A stretch of 64,000 nucleotides of DNA from Massilia sp. Mn16-1_5 (GCF_004798585.1 NZ_PPXQ01000003.1:124001-188000), one strand, 5' to 3'; positions 44,676-57,161 are shown, counted from the stretch's first letter. Numbers and translations: made by a program. The notes: generated from the sequence alone by a model not told the origin.

Positions 44676-46529
44676 ATGATCACCGAACCAGATACCGAAC
44701 AAAAATCCGGCCGTGCCTCCTACGCCGACGGCCCGCGCCTGCTGGCCGACATCGGCGCCACCCATGCCCGCTTCACGCTCGAGACGGCGCCAGGCGTGTT
44801 CCGCCAGACGGCGGTGCTGCGCTGCGACGACTACGACGGCATCGTGCCGCTGCTGAATGCCTATCTGGGCGAGCAGAAGGGCGAGCGCATCACGCACGCG
44901 GCCTTCGCCATGGCCAATCCGGTCAGCGGCGACCTGGTGCGCATGACCAACCGCGACTGGCAGTTCTCGACCGACGAGGTGCGGCGCACGATGGGCTGGT
45001 CGACCCTCGTCATCGTCAACGACTTCACGGCGCTGGCGATGGCGCTGCCGGGCCTGCAGGCGGGCGACGTGCTGCAGGTGGGCGGCGGCAAGGCCCAGCC
45101 GCATGCGGTGGCGGGCGTACTCGGCGCCGGTACCGGGCTCGGCGTGTCGGGCGTGATCCCGACCGCGGATGGCTTCGTCACCCTCGGCAGCGAAGGCGGC
45201 CACGTCGCCTTCGCGCCGAGCGACGAGCGCGAGTTCGCGATCCTGCAGACCGCCTGGCGCGAGTGGCCGCACGTCTCGAACGAGCGCATCCTGTCCGGTC
45301 CCGGCATGGAGCTGATCTACCGCGCGCTGGCCGAACGCAACGGCGTGCAGGCCCCGGTGCGCACCGCGGCCGAGATCGTCGCCTGCGCGCTCGACGAACG
45401 CGACGCGCTGTGCCTGGAAGTGCTGGAGTGCTTCGCCGGCATGCTGGGCGGCGCCGCGGCCAACCTGGCGCTGACGCTGGGCGCCTTCGGCGGCATTTTT
45501 ATTGGCGGCGGCATCGTGCCGCGCATTGCGCAGTGGTTCGCCGGTTCTCCCTTCCGTGCGCGCTTCGAGGCGAAAGGGCGCTTCACCGAATACCTGGCCG
45601 AGATCCCGACCTATGTGATCATGACGCCGAATCCCGCCTTGCGTGGCGTGTCGACGATCCTGTCCGAACACCTGCGCGGGCGCAGCGGCGCGAATACCCT
45701 GATGGAGCGCGTGCAGCACCTGCAGCACGAACTCTCGCCGGCCGAGCAGCGCGTGGCAAGCCTGGTGCTCGAGCACCCGCGCAAAGTCCTGTCCGAGCCG
45801 ATCGCCGAGATCGCGCGCCTGGCCGACGTCAGCCAGCCGACCGTGATTCGCTTCTGCCGCTCGCTCGGCTTCCAGGGCCTGGCCGAATTCAAGCTGAAAT
45901 TCGCCGGCAGCCTGACCGGTTCCATCCCGGTGCGCCACAGCCAGGTGCGCATGAGCGACAGTACCCATGACCTGTCGGCCAAGGTGATCGACAACACGGT
46001 CTCCGCCATCCTGAAATTCCGTGACGCGCTGGACGTGCACGCGATCGACCGCGCCATCGCACTCCTGCGCAATGCCGGCAAGGTCGAGTTCTACGCGATG
46101 GGCAATGCGCGCGTCGTCGCACTCGACGGCCAGCACAAGTTCTTCCGCTTCCGCATCCCGACCACGGCCCACGGCGACGCCCACCTGTTCCAGCTCGCCG
46201 CCGAACTGCTGAAACCGAACGACGTCGTCATCGCCATCTCGACGGCGGGGCAAGCCCCGGAACTGCTGGCCGCCGTCGACGCCGCGCGCCGCGTTGGCGC
46301 CAGCGTGATCGCCATCACCAGCAGCAAATCGGCGCTGGCGAAGAAGGCGGACGTCTGCCTGGCGGTCGATCACGCCGAAGACAGCACGACCTTCCTGTCG
46401 ATGATTTCGCGCATCCTGCAGCTGCTCCTGATCGACATCATGGCGGTCGGGATCTCGCTCGGGGCGCAGGCGGAGCAGGATGGGGATATCGAGGCCAGGA
46501 AGCTGCTGATTTCGCACCTGGACGTGTAA
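44676..46529 (+). CDS. Bifunctional glucokinase / RpiR-family regulator (copy 1)
   Basis: The 617-aa fusion has an N-terminal glucokinase (about 1-330) with phosphate motif LLADIGATHARF, catalytic Asp in IVNDFTALAMA, GAGTGLGVSG, LGSEGGH and adenosine motif GGIFIGGGIVPR. An RpiR/HexR-type regulator follows (about 345-617) with HTH IAEIARLADVSQPTVIRFCRSLGF and a SIS sugar-phosphate domain (GKVEFYAMGNARVVALD). Glucokinase makes glucose-6-P; HexR relatives respond to 2-keto-3-deoxy-6-phosphogluconate. This Glk-HexR fusion is known in Burkholderiales. Start 44676 matches the paralogue at 60760. No ED-pathway genes adjoin it. Confidence 0.9.
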   Translation: MITEPDTEQKSGRASYADGPRLLADIGATHARFTLETAPGVFRQTAVLRCDDYDGIVPLLNAYLGEQKGERITHAAFAMANPVSGDLVRMTNRDWQFSTDEVRRTMGWSTLVIVNDFTALAMALPGLQAGDVLQVGGGKAQPHAVAGVLGAGTGLGVSGVIPTADGFVTLGSEGGHVAFAPSDEREFAILQTAWREWPHVSNERILSGPGMELIYRALAERNGVQAPVRTAAEIVACALDERDALCLEVLECFAGMLGGAAANLALTLGAFGGIFIGGGIVPRIAQWFAGSPFRARFEAKGRFTEYLAEIPTYVIMTPNPALRGVSTILSEHLRGRSGANTLMERVQHLQHELSPAEQRVASLVLEHPRKVLSEPIAEIARLADVSQPTVIRFCRSLGFQGLAEFKLKFAGSLTGSIPVRHSQVRMSDSTHDLSAKVIDNTVSAILKFRDALDVHAIDRAIALLRNAGKVEFYAMGNARVVALDGQHKFFRFRIPTTAHGDAHLFQLAAELLKPNDVVIAISTAGQAPELLAAVDAARRVGASVIAITSSKSALAKKADVCLAVDHAEDSTTFLSMISRILQLLLIDIMAVGISLGAQAEQDGDIEARKLLISHLDV

Positions 46530-46546
46530 GCGCCGCCTTTCCCGTA

Positions 46547-47467
46547 TCAACCGGCCGGCCCCGCCGCCACGCGGCGCGCTTCGGCGCATTCGGCCGCGAG
46601 GAAATCGAGCAGCGTGCGGATCGAGGGCAGCAGGCCGCGCCGCGACGGAAACACGGCGTGGACGATGCCGGGCGCGGGGCGCCAGTCGGGTAACACGTGG
46701 ACAAGCTGCCCGGCTTCGATCTGGCGCCACACCATCATCGTCGGCAGCGCGGCGATCCCCACGCCCGCGATCGCGGCCTCGCGCAGGGCCGCCATGTCGT
46801 CGCTGACCAGGCGCGGCGCATGCGACAGGTGCGCGCTCTGGCCGTCGGCGTGCTGCAGCTCCCAGTGGTAGTCGCGCCGTGCCGGCCCGAGCGTCACGCT
46901 GGGCGCGCCGTGCAGGTCGGCGGGCGAGGCGATCGCGCGCTGCGCCAGGAAGGCCGGGCTGGCGACCAGGCATTGCGTGCTGGTGTCGAGCCTGCGCATC
47001 ACCAGCTCGCTCGGCTCGAGGGGCGGGAAGCGCACGCGGATGGCGATGTCGATGCCTTCGCCGATCACGTCGACGCGCCGGTTGGTGCTTTCCAGGTGCA
47101 GGGTCACGGCAGGGTAGGCGGTCAGGAAGCGCGCGAACAGTTCGCCGAACTGGAAGTTGATCAGCGCGACCGGGCAGCTCACGCGGATGACGCCGCGCGG
47201 CTCGGCCTGCACCTGCGCGATAACCTGGTCGGCGGCCTCGGCCTCCACCAGCATGGCGACGCAGCGCTCGTAATAGGCACGGCCGATCTCGGTCAGCGAA
47301 AAGCGCCGCGAGGAGCGGTTGAGCAGGCGTACGCCGACCCGTTCTTCCAATGCCATCACGCGCCGACTAAGCTTGGATTTCTGGACGCCCGTAACCCGCG
47401 CCGCCGCGGCAAAGCCGCCGTGCTCGACAACCTGGGCAAAGTAATAAAGATCGTTAAGGTCTTGCAT
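46547..47467 (-). CDS. LysR-family regulator divergent from the pirin gene
   Basis: The 306-aa protein starts MQDLNDLYYFAQVVEHGGFA with a classical LysR HTH (KSKLSRRVMALEERVGVRLL) and effector domain (RVSCPVALINFQFGELFARF, IDIAIRVRFPPLEPSELVMR). LysR genes divergent from pirin are common in proteobacteria and usually activate the pirin gene. The start at 47467 follows AGGACG and matches the family start; an upstream TTG at 47503 would place the operator inside the coding sequence. The gene is convergent with the glucokinase-RpiR gene, 17 bases apart. Confidence 0.88.
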   Translation of the reverse strand: MQDLNDLYYFAQVVEHGGFAAAARVTGVQKSKLSRRVMALEERVGVRLLNRSSRRFSLTEIGRAYYERCVAMLVEAEAADQVIAQVQAEPRGVIRVSCPVALINFQFGELFARFLTAYPAVTLHLESTNRRVDVIGEGIDIAIRVRFPPLEPSELVMRRLDTSTQCLVASPAFLAQRAIASPADLHGAPSVTLGPARRDYHWELQHADGQSAHLSHAPRLVSDDMAALREAAIAGVGIAALPTMMVWRQIEAGQLVHVLPDWRPAPGIVHAVFPSRRGLLPSIRTLLDFLAAECAEARRVAAGPAG

Positions 47468-47523
47468 CGTCCTATTATCAGGACGATGCGTCGGGAATTG
47501 CAATCTTTTAGTGGGATCGTCCT
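47464..47523. promoter_or_regulatory. Predicted LysR operator in the pirin promoter region
   Basis: GCATCGTCCT (47464-47473) and AGGACGATGC (47480-47489) form a perfect 10-bp inverted repeat with a six-base spacer, covering the LysR start codon. A third half-site, ATCGTCCT, lies at 47516-47523 on the pirin side, suiting autorepression plus pirin activation. Confidence 0.62.
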
Positions 47524-47578
47524 CGTAGTAATCTCAATGCATGGTCGTAGTTCGACGCGCTGTTCATTGGAGATCATG

Positions 47579-48445
47579 ATGAGTAAGACAATTCTCGGAC
47601 GTTTCGGCAACAACCGCAGCCATTGGGTAGGCGATGGCTTTCCGGTGCGTTCACTGTTCTCGTACAACAACCTGGGCCAGCACGTCAGCCCCTTCCTGCT
47701 GCTCGACTTCGCCGGCCCGCATTATTTCGAGCCGACGACGAAGCGCCGCGGCGTAGGCCAGCACCCGCACCGCGGCTTCGAGACGGTGACGATCGTGTAC
47801 GACGGCCAGGTCGAGCACAAGGATTCGGCCGGCAACGGCGGCGTGATCGGACCCGGCGACGTCCAGTGGATGACGGCCGGCGCCGGCATCCTGCACGAGG
47901 AATACCATGCGCCGGCCTTCGCGAAAACCGGCGGGCCGTTCCAGATGGTCCAGCTCTGGGTCAACCTGCCGGCGAAGGACAAGATGACGCCCGGCGGCTA
48001 CCAGGGCATCGTCTCGAGCGACATTCCCGTGGTCGAGCTGCCCGGCGGCGCCGGCAAGGCGCGCGTGATCGCCGGCGAACTGCTCGGTGCGCAGGGACCG
48101 GCACGCACCTTCACGCCCATCAACATGTGGGACCTGCGCCTGGCCAGGGACGCCGACCTGGTGCTGCCGGTGCCCGAGGGGCACACGACCATGCTGGTGG
48201 TCCTGGGCGGCCACGTGACCGTCAACGGCAGCGAGCAGGCGGGTGCGGCGGAAGTGGTGCTGCTCAGCCGCGAGGGCGGCGAACTGGCCCTGCGCGCCGA
48301 TGGCGACGCGACCGTGCTGGTCCTGAGCGGCGAGCCGATCGACGAGCCGATCGTGGGCCATGGTCCCTTCGTCATGAACACCGAGGACGAGATCCGCCAG
48401 GCCTTCGACGACTTCAGCAAGGGCCGCTTCGGCAAAGCGGCGTAA
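47579..48445 (+). CDS. Pirin family protein
   Basis: The 288-aa double-cupin protein has the pirin N-domain pattern FSYNNLGQHVSPFLLLDFAG, the metal-binding HPHRGFETVTIVYDG, GDVQWMTAGAGILHEEYH with further His/Glu ligands, and the C-terminal cupin (VLVLSGEPIDEPIVGHGPFV). Bacterial pirins bind Fe(II) and some have quercetinase activity; the physiological role here is unknown. Start 47579 follows GGAG with six-base spacing. The divergent LysR regulator and shared palindrome suggest stress-inducible control. Confidence 0.9.
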   Translation: MSKTILGRFGNNRSHWVGDGFPVRSLFSYNNLGQHVSPFLLLDFAGPHYFEPTTKRRGVGQHPHRGFETVTIVYDGQVEHKDSAGNGGVIGPGDVQWMTAGAGILHEEYHAPAFAKTGGPFQMVQLWVNLPAKDKMTPGGYQGIVSSDIPVVELPGGAGKARVIAGELLGAQGPARTFTPINMWDLRLARDADLVLPVPEGHTTMLVVLGGHVTVNGSEQAGAAEVVLLSREGGELALRADGDATVLVLSGEPIDEPIVGHGPFVMNTEDEIRQAFDDFSKGRFGKAA

Positions 48446-48451
48446 GGAGTG

Positions 48452-48472
48452 GCCCGGCCATCCCGGCCGGGC
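48452..48472 (+). terminator. Hairpin after the pirin gene, weak terminator
   Basis: Perfect 8-bp stem GCCCGGCC/GGCCGGGC around ATCCC, followed by TGTTT. It starts seven bases after the pirin stop and separates it from the truncated isochorismatase gene. Confidence 0.55.
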
Positions 48473-48507
48473 TGTTTAGACGCAAGGATCAATGAAAGGA
48501 CATCATC

Positions 48508-48726
48508 ATGGCAAGCGAAACCATCCGTGACCCGAAGGCCGACCAGCTCCTGACGCCGCAGAACGCGGCCTTCGTCATCATCGACTACCAGCCGGTGCAG
48601 GTGAACTCGATCGCATCGATGGACCGGCAGCTCATGCTGAACAACATCGTGGGCTGCGCCAAGGCGGCGATCGCCTACAAGCTGCCGATCGTGCACTCCA
48701 CCGTGAAGTACGACCGCAGCGAGTAA
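48508..48726 (+). pseudogene. Truncated isochorismatase-family hydrolase
   Basis: The 72 codons encode only the N-terminal third of an isochorismatase-like hydrolase: LLTPQNAAFVIIDYQPVQVN with the catalytic Asp, and YKLPIVHSTV. Full-length members are about 180-220 residues and also need a Lys and a nucleophilic Cys, which are absent. The reading frame ends YDRSE at TAA, and the next 15 bases run into the opposing DUF1622 gene, so the remainder has been deleted and is not shifted into another frame. A good ribosome binding site (AAAGGA) is retained. It could be translated but should have no activity. Confidence 0.75.
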
Positions 48727-48741
48727 GGCAAACGGCTGCCT

Positions 48742-49125
48742 TCATCTCGCATCGCGCGCGGCGGCCTCCAGCCCGGCAGGCTTGTCGCGCTCCTGCTCTT
48801 GTCCGATCTCCTTGCTGAGGAAGTAATTCAGGGCGGTCCGGATGACGGCGATCGCCGCCAGCTTGCCGATCCGGTCCCAGGTCGGCGCCACCGAGGTCGA
48901 GAGGATGTCGGCGGCCAGCTGCAGCTCCAGGGCCAGCGTCAGGTAGCGCGCGAAGGCCAGGCGGATCGGCACGAAGCTGCTGCCGCGGCCATTCGCGAAA
49001 TGGCGTACCAGCCCCACCACGACGACCACGATGCCGATCGCGATCACCAGCGCGCCCAGCGTCTCGACCAGCAGGCGCAGCCACTCGACGCCGGCCTGCA
49101 CCTGGCGTTCGATGGTTTCAAACAT
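48742..49125 (-). CDS. DUF1622 family membrane protein
   Basis: The 127-aa protein has an N-terminal amphipathic stretch and a strong hydrophobic helix (about 19-42, TLGALVIAIGIVVVVVGLV). The conserved DUF1622 block follows: RLAFARYLTLALELQLAADIL, then WDRIGKLAAIAVIRTALNYFL, which is two further membrane segments. The C-terminus is polar. The family is small, inner-membrane and of unknown function. It is convergent with the truncated isochorismatase and stands alone. Confidence 0.85.
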   Translation of the reverse strand: MFETIERQVQAGVEWLRLLVETLGALVIAIGIVVVVVGLVRHFANGRGSSFVPIRLAFARYLTLALELQLAADILSTSVAPTWDRIGKLAAIAVIRTALNYFLSKEIGQEQERDKPAGLEAAARDAR

Positions 49126-49335
49126 ATCTGCCTCGCGTGCGCATCTCCGGATTCGTACGGAATTACTCGACTGCTCAGCATAGCAAGCTTGCAGGAGGAA
49201 TGGCGCACATGGGTTTCTTGCCGGTCAGCCGCTACGCTGGCACCAGGCCATGCTAGAGTGGTAACATGGACGGTTTTACAATGACAATATCCAGCTGCGC
49301 TCCCGCTGCGATGCCATCCCCGTAGCCAGAGACCG

Positions 49336-51186
49336 ATGAAGACACGCAGTTACCTCCTCCTGATGCTGGTCGCGATCATCGTGCCGGTCGCCTGCCTGTC
49401 GATGCTCGGGCTGTCGATGCTGCTGCGCTTCGAGCAGGAGTCGCGTTTCCGCAGCATCGAGGAAGTCGCGAAGTCGACTTCGCTCCTGATCGACGGCGAA
49501 ATCGCGGCCGCCGAAGCCTCCCTGCGCACGATCGCCTATTCGCACGACCTGCAGACCGACCAGTTCGAGCGCCTGCACACGCTGCTGTCGGCGACCACCA
49601 CCTCGCCCCTGACCTGGACCCTGGTTGCCGACTACGACGGCAATGGCGTGATCAACACGCTGGTCCCCTACGGTACACCCTTGACCCGGCGCTCGGGCGA
49701 CTGGGCCGCGCGCATCTACGATCAGCAAAAGACGAAGGTGGGCGGCTATTTCATCGGCACGCGTTCGAAGCGTGGTGTCGTCTCCGTCAACGTTCCCGCT
49801 CCCACGGCGGCCGGCAAACGCTACGTCGTCGCCCAGATCTTCGATCCGCATTATTTCAACAAGGTCTTCAGCAGGAACACCTTGCAGGACAGCTGGATCG
49901 TCGGCGTGTTCGATGCGGACGGAATCTCGATCGCGCGCAATCGCCAGCCGGAGAAGATGGTCGGCGGGAAGGTGCGCCCCGAACTGTTCGAGGCTTCGCG
50001 CCGCGAGCGCGAGGGAATCGTGCGCCACCTGACGCGCGACGGGGTCGAGGTCTACGATACCTTCGTGCGCTCGGAATTGACCGGCTGGACCGTGGCCGTC
50101 GGTGTGCCGGTCGCGGAAATCGAAGCGGCCGCGCGAGTCACGACCTGGCTTGCCGCCACCTCCCTGCTGGTCGTGCTGGGCGGCGCGGTCGGCATCGCCG
50201 TATTCTTCGGCCATCGCATCGACAAGTCGCTCCGGAATGCCACCCTGGCGGCCCATGCGCTGGCGCTCGGCCGCGTGACCCCGGCGACGCGCTCGCAGCT
50301 GAACGAAGTCAACGTGCTGCTGGAAGAACTCCAGCGCAGCAGCCAGTCCCTGGCCCAGGAAAGCGCGGCCCGCCAGGGCCTCGAGCGCGAACGCGAACGC
50401 CTGCTGGAGAGCGAGCGCGCGGCCAGGAAACAGGCCGAGGCCCAGAGCGAGGCCAAGGACCATTTCATCTCGATGCTGAGCCACGAACTGCGTAACCCCC
50501 TGGCCGCCATCAGCGCGGCGCTCTCGGTGATCCGCCTGCCATCGATGCCGGCGGCGAAAATCGACAAGGCCTGGGAGATCGCGACGCGCCAGCTGCGTCA
50601 CCTGACCCGGATGGTGGAAGACCTGCTCGACGTGCGCCGGGTCCTGTCCGGCAAGGTCGTGCTCGAGAAGACGCGCGTGAACGTCGGTGCCGTCGTGCGC
50701 TTCTGCTGCGACTCCAGGATCATGGCAACCGCCGCCACGTCCTCCTCGCACGAGTGGGACATCCAGACCGAGGACGCCTGGGTCGTGGGCGACAAGACGC
50801 GTCTCGAGCAGGTGCTCGACAACCTGCTGGTAAACGCCATCAAGTATTCGCCGGAGGGCAGCAGGATCAGCGTGCGCAACACCACGCTGGACGGCATGGC
50901 GGTGATCGAGGTGCTCGACCACGGCGTCGGCATGGAGGCGGAGGTGCTGCCGACCATCTTCGATTCGCTGGTGCAGGGCCCGACCACGATCGACCGCTCG
51001 CTCGGCGGACTGGGGCTGGGCCTGTCGATCGCGAAGGGGCTGGTCGAGCTGCATGGCGGGACCATCGCGGCGCACAGCGAGGGGGTAGGCAAGGGCAGTC
51101 GCTTTGTCGTGCGCCTGCCGCTGGCCGATGCGTCCCAGGTAGCGGCGGAGCCCGGTATGCCGGCAGCAGACCCGCTGCCCGACTGA
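49336..51186 (+). CDS. Membrane sensor histidine kinase with extracytoplasmic sensor domain
   Basis: The 616-aa kinase has two membrane helices (about 6-30 and 270-291) flanking a 240-residue periplasmic region of dCache/PAS-like type. A coiled coil of Glu/Arg-rich sequence (about 320-372) follows, then HisKA with phospho-acceptor His383 in SMLSHELRNPL, and a HATPase with DNLLVNAIKYSPEG, VLDHGVGM and GGLGLGLSIAKGLVELHGG. The ligand is unknown. No receiver domain is attached; the hybrid kinase two genes downstream could be a partner. A 123-base gap separates it from the KaiC-like gene on the same strand. Confidence 0.88.
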   Translation: MKTRSYLLLMLVAIIVPVACLSMLGLSMLLRFEQESRFRSIEEVAKSTSLLIDGEIAAAEASLRTIAYSHDLQTDQFERLHTLLSATTTSPLTWTLVADYDGNGVINTLVPYGTPLTRRSGDWAARIYDQQKTKVGGYFIGTRSKRGVVSVNVPAPTAAGKRYVVAQIFDPHYFNKVFSRNTLQDSWIVGVFDADGISIARNRQPEKMVGGKVRPELFEASRREREGIVRHLTRDGVEVYDTFVRSELTGWTVAVGVPVAEIEAAARVTTWLAATSLLVVLGGAVGIAVFFGHRIDKSLRNATLAAHALALGRVTPATRSQLNEVNVLLEELQRSSQSLAQESAARQGLERERERLLESERAARKQAEAQSEAKDHFISMLSHELRNPLAAISAALSVIRLPSMPAAKIDKAWEIATRQLRHLTRMVEDLLDVRRVLSGKVVLEKTRVNVGAVVRFCCDSRIMATAATSSSHEWDIQTEDAWVVGDKTRLEQVLDNLLVNAIKYSPEGSRISVRNTTLDGMAVIEVLDHGVGMEAEVLPTIFDSLVQGPTTIDRSLGGLGLGLSIAKGLVELHGGTIAAHSEGVGKGSRFVVRLPLADASQVAAEPGMPAADPLPD

Positions 51187-51309
51187 GCTCGCGGCCATTT
51201 GCGGCATCGGTTAGTCACACCACATAAGATGCAGATTGCATAACTTACAATCGGCGGCATGGAGCCTGTCGACGGCAGCGCTATTTGCTCTCTCATGTAA
51301 GGCACGACC

Positions 51310-52755
51310 ATGCACGCTGATATTGAACGTATTCAAACCGGTATTCCCGAGCTCGACGCCGTCCTGCGTGGCGGCCTGATTCGCCAGCGTGTCCACCTCA
51401 TCGAAGGACGGCCCGGCACCGGCAAGACGACACTGGGTTTGCGCTACCTGATTTATGGCAGGTCGGTCGGCGACCGCTGCCTCTACCTGACGCTGTCGGA
51501 AAGCCGCGAGGAATTGTTGGCCGCCGCGATCAGCCATGGCTGGTCGCTGGAAGGCATCGACATCGAAGAGATTTCGCCGATGGGCGAGAACGCCGCATCG
51601 CCGCAAACGATTCTGTTGCCCACCGATTCCGAGCTGTCCGCCCTAGTGGACACGATCGCCGACAGGATCATTGCCAGCGAGGCCGACCGGGTCGTCATCG
51701 ATTCGATGGTCGAGGTGCGCCTGCTGGCGCGCGACAGCGCGCATTACCGGCGCCAGATCATCGACCTGCGCCAGCGCCTCGCCGCCACGCATGCCACCGT
51801 CATGCTGCTCGACGACCTGACCTCGGACGGGCGCGAATTCGAGCTGCAAAGCGCCGTGCACGGCGTGCTGACGCTGGAACAGCTGGAGCGCAGCTTCGGT
51901 GCGACCCGGCGCCGCCTGCGTGTCGTCAAGCTGCGCGGCGGCGATTTCCAGAGCGGCTGGCACGACTATGCGATCAAGAAGAACGAGATCCTGGTCTTTC
52001 CGAGCCTGATCGCGCAGGAGCATCACCGCGACGACGCTGCCCCCGACATGCTGAGCACCGTCGATAGCCTCGATCGGCTGCTGGGCGGTCCTTTGGTGGC
52101 GGGCAGCTCGACGATGCTGTTGGGACCATCCGGTGTCGGCAAGTCGACGCTGGCCCTGCAATACGCACTGGCTGCCGTACGCGGCGGGCAGCACGTCGGC
52201 TACTTCACTTTCGACGAATCGGAAACCACCTTGCGCTCGCGGATGGTCGGGCACATGAACGAGGACCACGCGAGCGGCGAAGAGCGGCTATTTCATCTCC
52301 GCCGCATCAATCCGTCGCGCATCTCTCCCGGCGAATTCATCTGGAATGTCAGGCGCATCGTCGAGGACGTGGGTGCGCGCCTGATCATCATCGACTGCAT
52401 CAACTCCTATCTCGACGTGATACGCGAGGAAAAATCGCTGCTGCTGCAGATGAATGAGCTGTTCTCCTACCTGAGCAACATGCGGGTCACGTCGATCATC
52501 ATCGGCGCGCATTCGGCACGCCTGGATACGTCGAAGGAGCCCGATGCCCTCAGCATCATCACCGACAACATCATCTCGCTGCGCTACTACGAGCACGACA
52601 ACGTCGTCTGCAAGGCCATCTGCGCCCTGAAGCGGCGCCAGGGACGGCACGAGCACGAGGTGCGGGAATTCCGCCTGACCGATGCCGGCATCGAGATCGG
52701 CGCGAAAGTCGGCGTACCGATCGACGAGTCGGGAGTGGCTTCCCTTGAAGCCTGA
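51310..52755 (+). CDS. KaiC-like double-RecA ATPase
   Basis: The 481-aa protein has two KaiC/RadA domains: CI (about 5-235) with Walker A GRPGTGKTT at 33-41, and CII (about 245-465) with GPSGVGKST at 272-280. KaiC-type segments include LDAVLRGGL, LYLTLSESREE, GYFTFDESETTLRSRM, LIIIDCINSYLDV and LKRRQGRHEHEVREF. At the CII phosphosite region it reads KEPDALSIITDN. By alignment with cyanobacterial KaiC from memory, Ser431 is kept (here Ser415), Thr432 is Ile416 and Thr426 is Glu. It is shorter than KaiC (519) and lacks the KaiA-binding tail. No kaiA or kaiB is present; flanking histidine kinases suggest a signalling role and not a clock. Confidence 0.88.
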   Translation: MHADIERIQTGIPELDAVLRGGLIRQRVHLIEGRPGTGKTTLGLRYLIYGRSVGDRCLYLTLSESREELLAAAISHGWSLEGIDIEEISPMGENAASPQTILLPTDSELSALVDTIADRIIASEADRVVIDSMVEVRLLARDSAHYRRQIIDLRQRLAATHATVMLLDDLTSDGREFELQSAVHGVLTLEQLERSFGATRRRLRVVKLRGGDFQSGWHDYAIKKNEILVFPSLIAQEHHRDDAAPDMLSTVDSLDRLLGGPLVAGSSTMLLGPSGVGKSTLALQYALAAVRGGQHVGYFTFDESETTLRSRMVGHMNEDHASGEERLFHLRRINPSRISPGEFIWNVRRIVEDVGARLIIIDCINSYLDVIREEKSLLLQMNELFSYLSNMRVTSIIIGAHSARLDTSKEPDALSIITDNIISLRYYEHDNVVCKAICALKRRQGRHEHEVREFRLTDAGIEIGAKVGVPIDESGVASLEA

Positions 52756-54420
52756 GGAAGGTCACGCCGCGCCGCCGATCGCGGTCGTGTTTGCGCCGAT
52801 CGAGGGCGATGCGGCAGCCCTGCGCACCCTGCTCGAAGAGGAGGGCGTCGCGGTACACGCCTGCCGCGATGCGCAGGGCCTGTATGCCTGCCTGGACGAA
52901 CGGGCCTGGTGTGCCATCGTCACCGAGGAAGGACTGGACCGCTGCTCGCTCGAGGGACTCGATACCAGCCTGCGGCGCCAGCCCGCCTGGTCCAACCTGC
53001 CGATCCTGACGCTCGCCGGCTCGGTCAGCGAACAGGTGGACAGCAACCGTTTTTCGCGCCTGGCGCGGATCGGCAACATCACCCTGATCGAGCGTCCGAC
53101 CTCGCGTGAAGTGCTGCTGATGGCGATCCGATCGGCCTTGCGCACGCGGCGCCTGCAGTTCGACATGCGTGACCAGTGGCGCGCACTTGAGCAGCATGCG
53201 GATGCGCTCGAGAGTGCGGTCAAGGAACGCACCCTGTCGCTCGAGCGCGAAGTGAATGAGCGGCGCCGCGTCGAGCGTGCCCTGGCCGAAGCACGGCGAC
53301 TGGAATCGCTGGGGCGCCTGACAGGCGGCGTCGCCCATGATTTCAATAACATCCTGCAGGTCATCTCCGGCTCGGAGACCTTATTGCGGATGTTGCTTGC
53401 CAAGGAAGCCAATGAGCGCGTCGTGCGTGCGCTCGATGCGATCCGCCGGGCCTCCGGCCACGGCGCGGCCTTGACGCAGCAGTTGCTGGCTTACGCGCGG
53501 CGCCAGCCCTTGAATAACGTCGCGCTCGACCTGCCGCTCTACCTGCACGCAAGCGCGGAACTGCTCAGCGGCGCCGTCGGCGCCGGTATCGCGATGCGCC
53601 TGCGGATCCCACCTGGCCTGTGGCCGGTATCGGTCGATCCCGCCCAGCTCGACGCGGCGCTGCTCAACGTGGCGACCAATGCACGCGACGCGATGGACGG
53701 ACAGGGCATGTTGGAGCTGGCCGCTTCCAACGTCCACTTGCCCGACCCGGCGCTGCCGCAAGGAGCAGACCTGGCCGGCGAGTATGTCTGCATCACGCTT
53801 ACCGACGATGGCGAGGGCATGTCCGAAAAGACCGCACGCCAGGCGTTCGAACCCTTCTTCACGACGAAATCGGTCGGCAAGGGCACGGGCCTGGGCTTGT
53901 CTCAGGTGTATGGGTTTGCGAGCCAGAGCCATGGCACGGCCTTCATCCGGCGCGAGCAGCGGGGCACCACGATCGGTATCCTGCTGCCGCGCAGTTGCGA
54001 GGAAATCCAGGCTGTCCAGGGGGGCGCTTCGGCCAGCGAGCTGCACGCGCTGAAGGGCGTGCGCATCCTGTGCGTCGAGGACGATCCGGTGGTGGCTGAA
54101 ACGACGGCTTCGCTGCTGTCCGTGCTCGACGCCGAGATCACCGTCGTCGACAGCGCCGACGCCGCCTTCGCGGCCGACTTCAGCGGCATCGACCTGGTGC
54201 TGTCGGACGTGATGATGCCGGGGAGTACCGACGGCATCGGGCTGGTGCACTGGCTGGCCAGCCATCATCCCGACATGCCGGTCGTACTGGCCAGCGGCTA
54301 CATGGTCGATCCCGGGCGGCTGGAGAAGCTGCAGGTCCAGTTCCTGCGCAAGCCCTACACGCTCGAGGCGCTGGCCAACGCGATGGCGCTGGCGCTGGCC
54401 GGGCGCGATGGGCGGGCCAG

Positions 54421-54424
<4 letters not shown>
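52745..54424 (+). CDS. Hybrid histidine kinase with degenerate N-terminal receiver and C-terminal receiver
   Basis: Read from TTG 52745, the product is 559 aa. Residues about 12-135 resemble a receiver domain but have no phosphorylatable Asp at the expected place (IVTEEGL) and Arg for the conserved Lys (IERPTS). A coiled coil (140-188) leads to HisKA with His198 in GGVAHDFNNILQVI, HATPase (NVATNARDAMDGQG, GTGLGLSQVYGFA), and a C-terminal receiver with phospho-acceptor Asp488 in LVLSDVMMPG. No ATG or GTG is available before the first domain. The TTG overlaps the kaiC-like stop by 11 bases and follows GGGAG, so translation is coupled. No output domain is present. Confidence 0.82.
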
Positions 54425-57147
<2,723 letters not shown>

Positions 57148-57161
57148 GCGGGTCTCATATC

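Noticed and set aside
44667..46973. A 768-codon minus-strand frame over the glucokinase-RpiR gene
   Set aside because: It is the complement of a conserved fusion protein; composition is biased and no family motif is visible.
51310..52755. Interpretation of the KaiC-like gene as part of a circadian clock
   Set aside because: No kaiA or kaiB is nearby, the KaiA-binding C-terminal tail is missing and one of the two phosphosites is changed to Ile.
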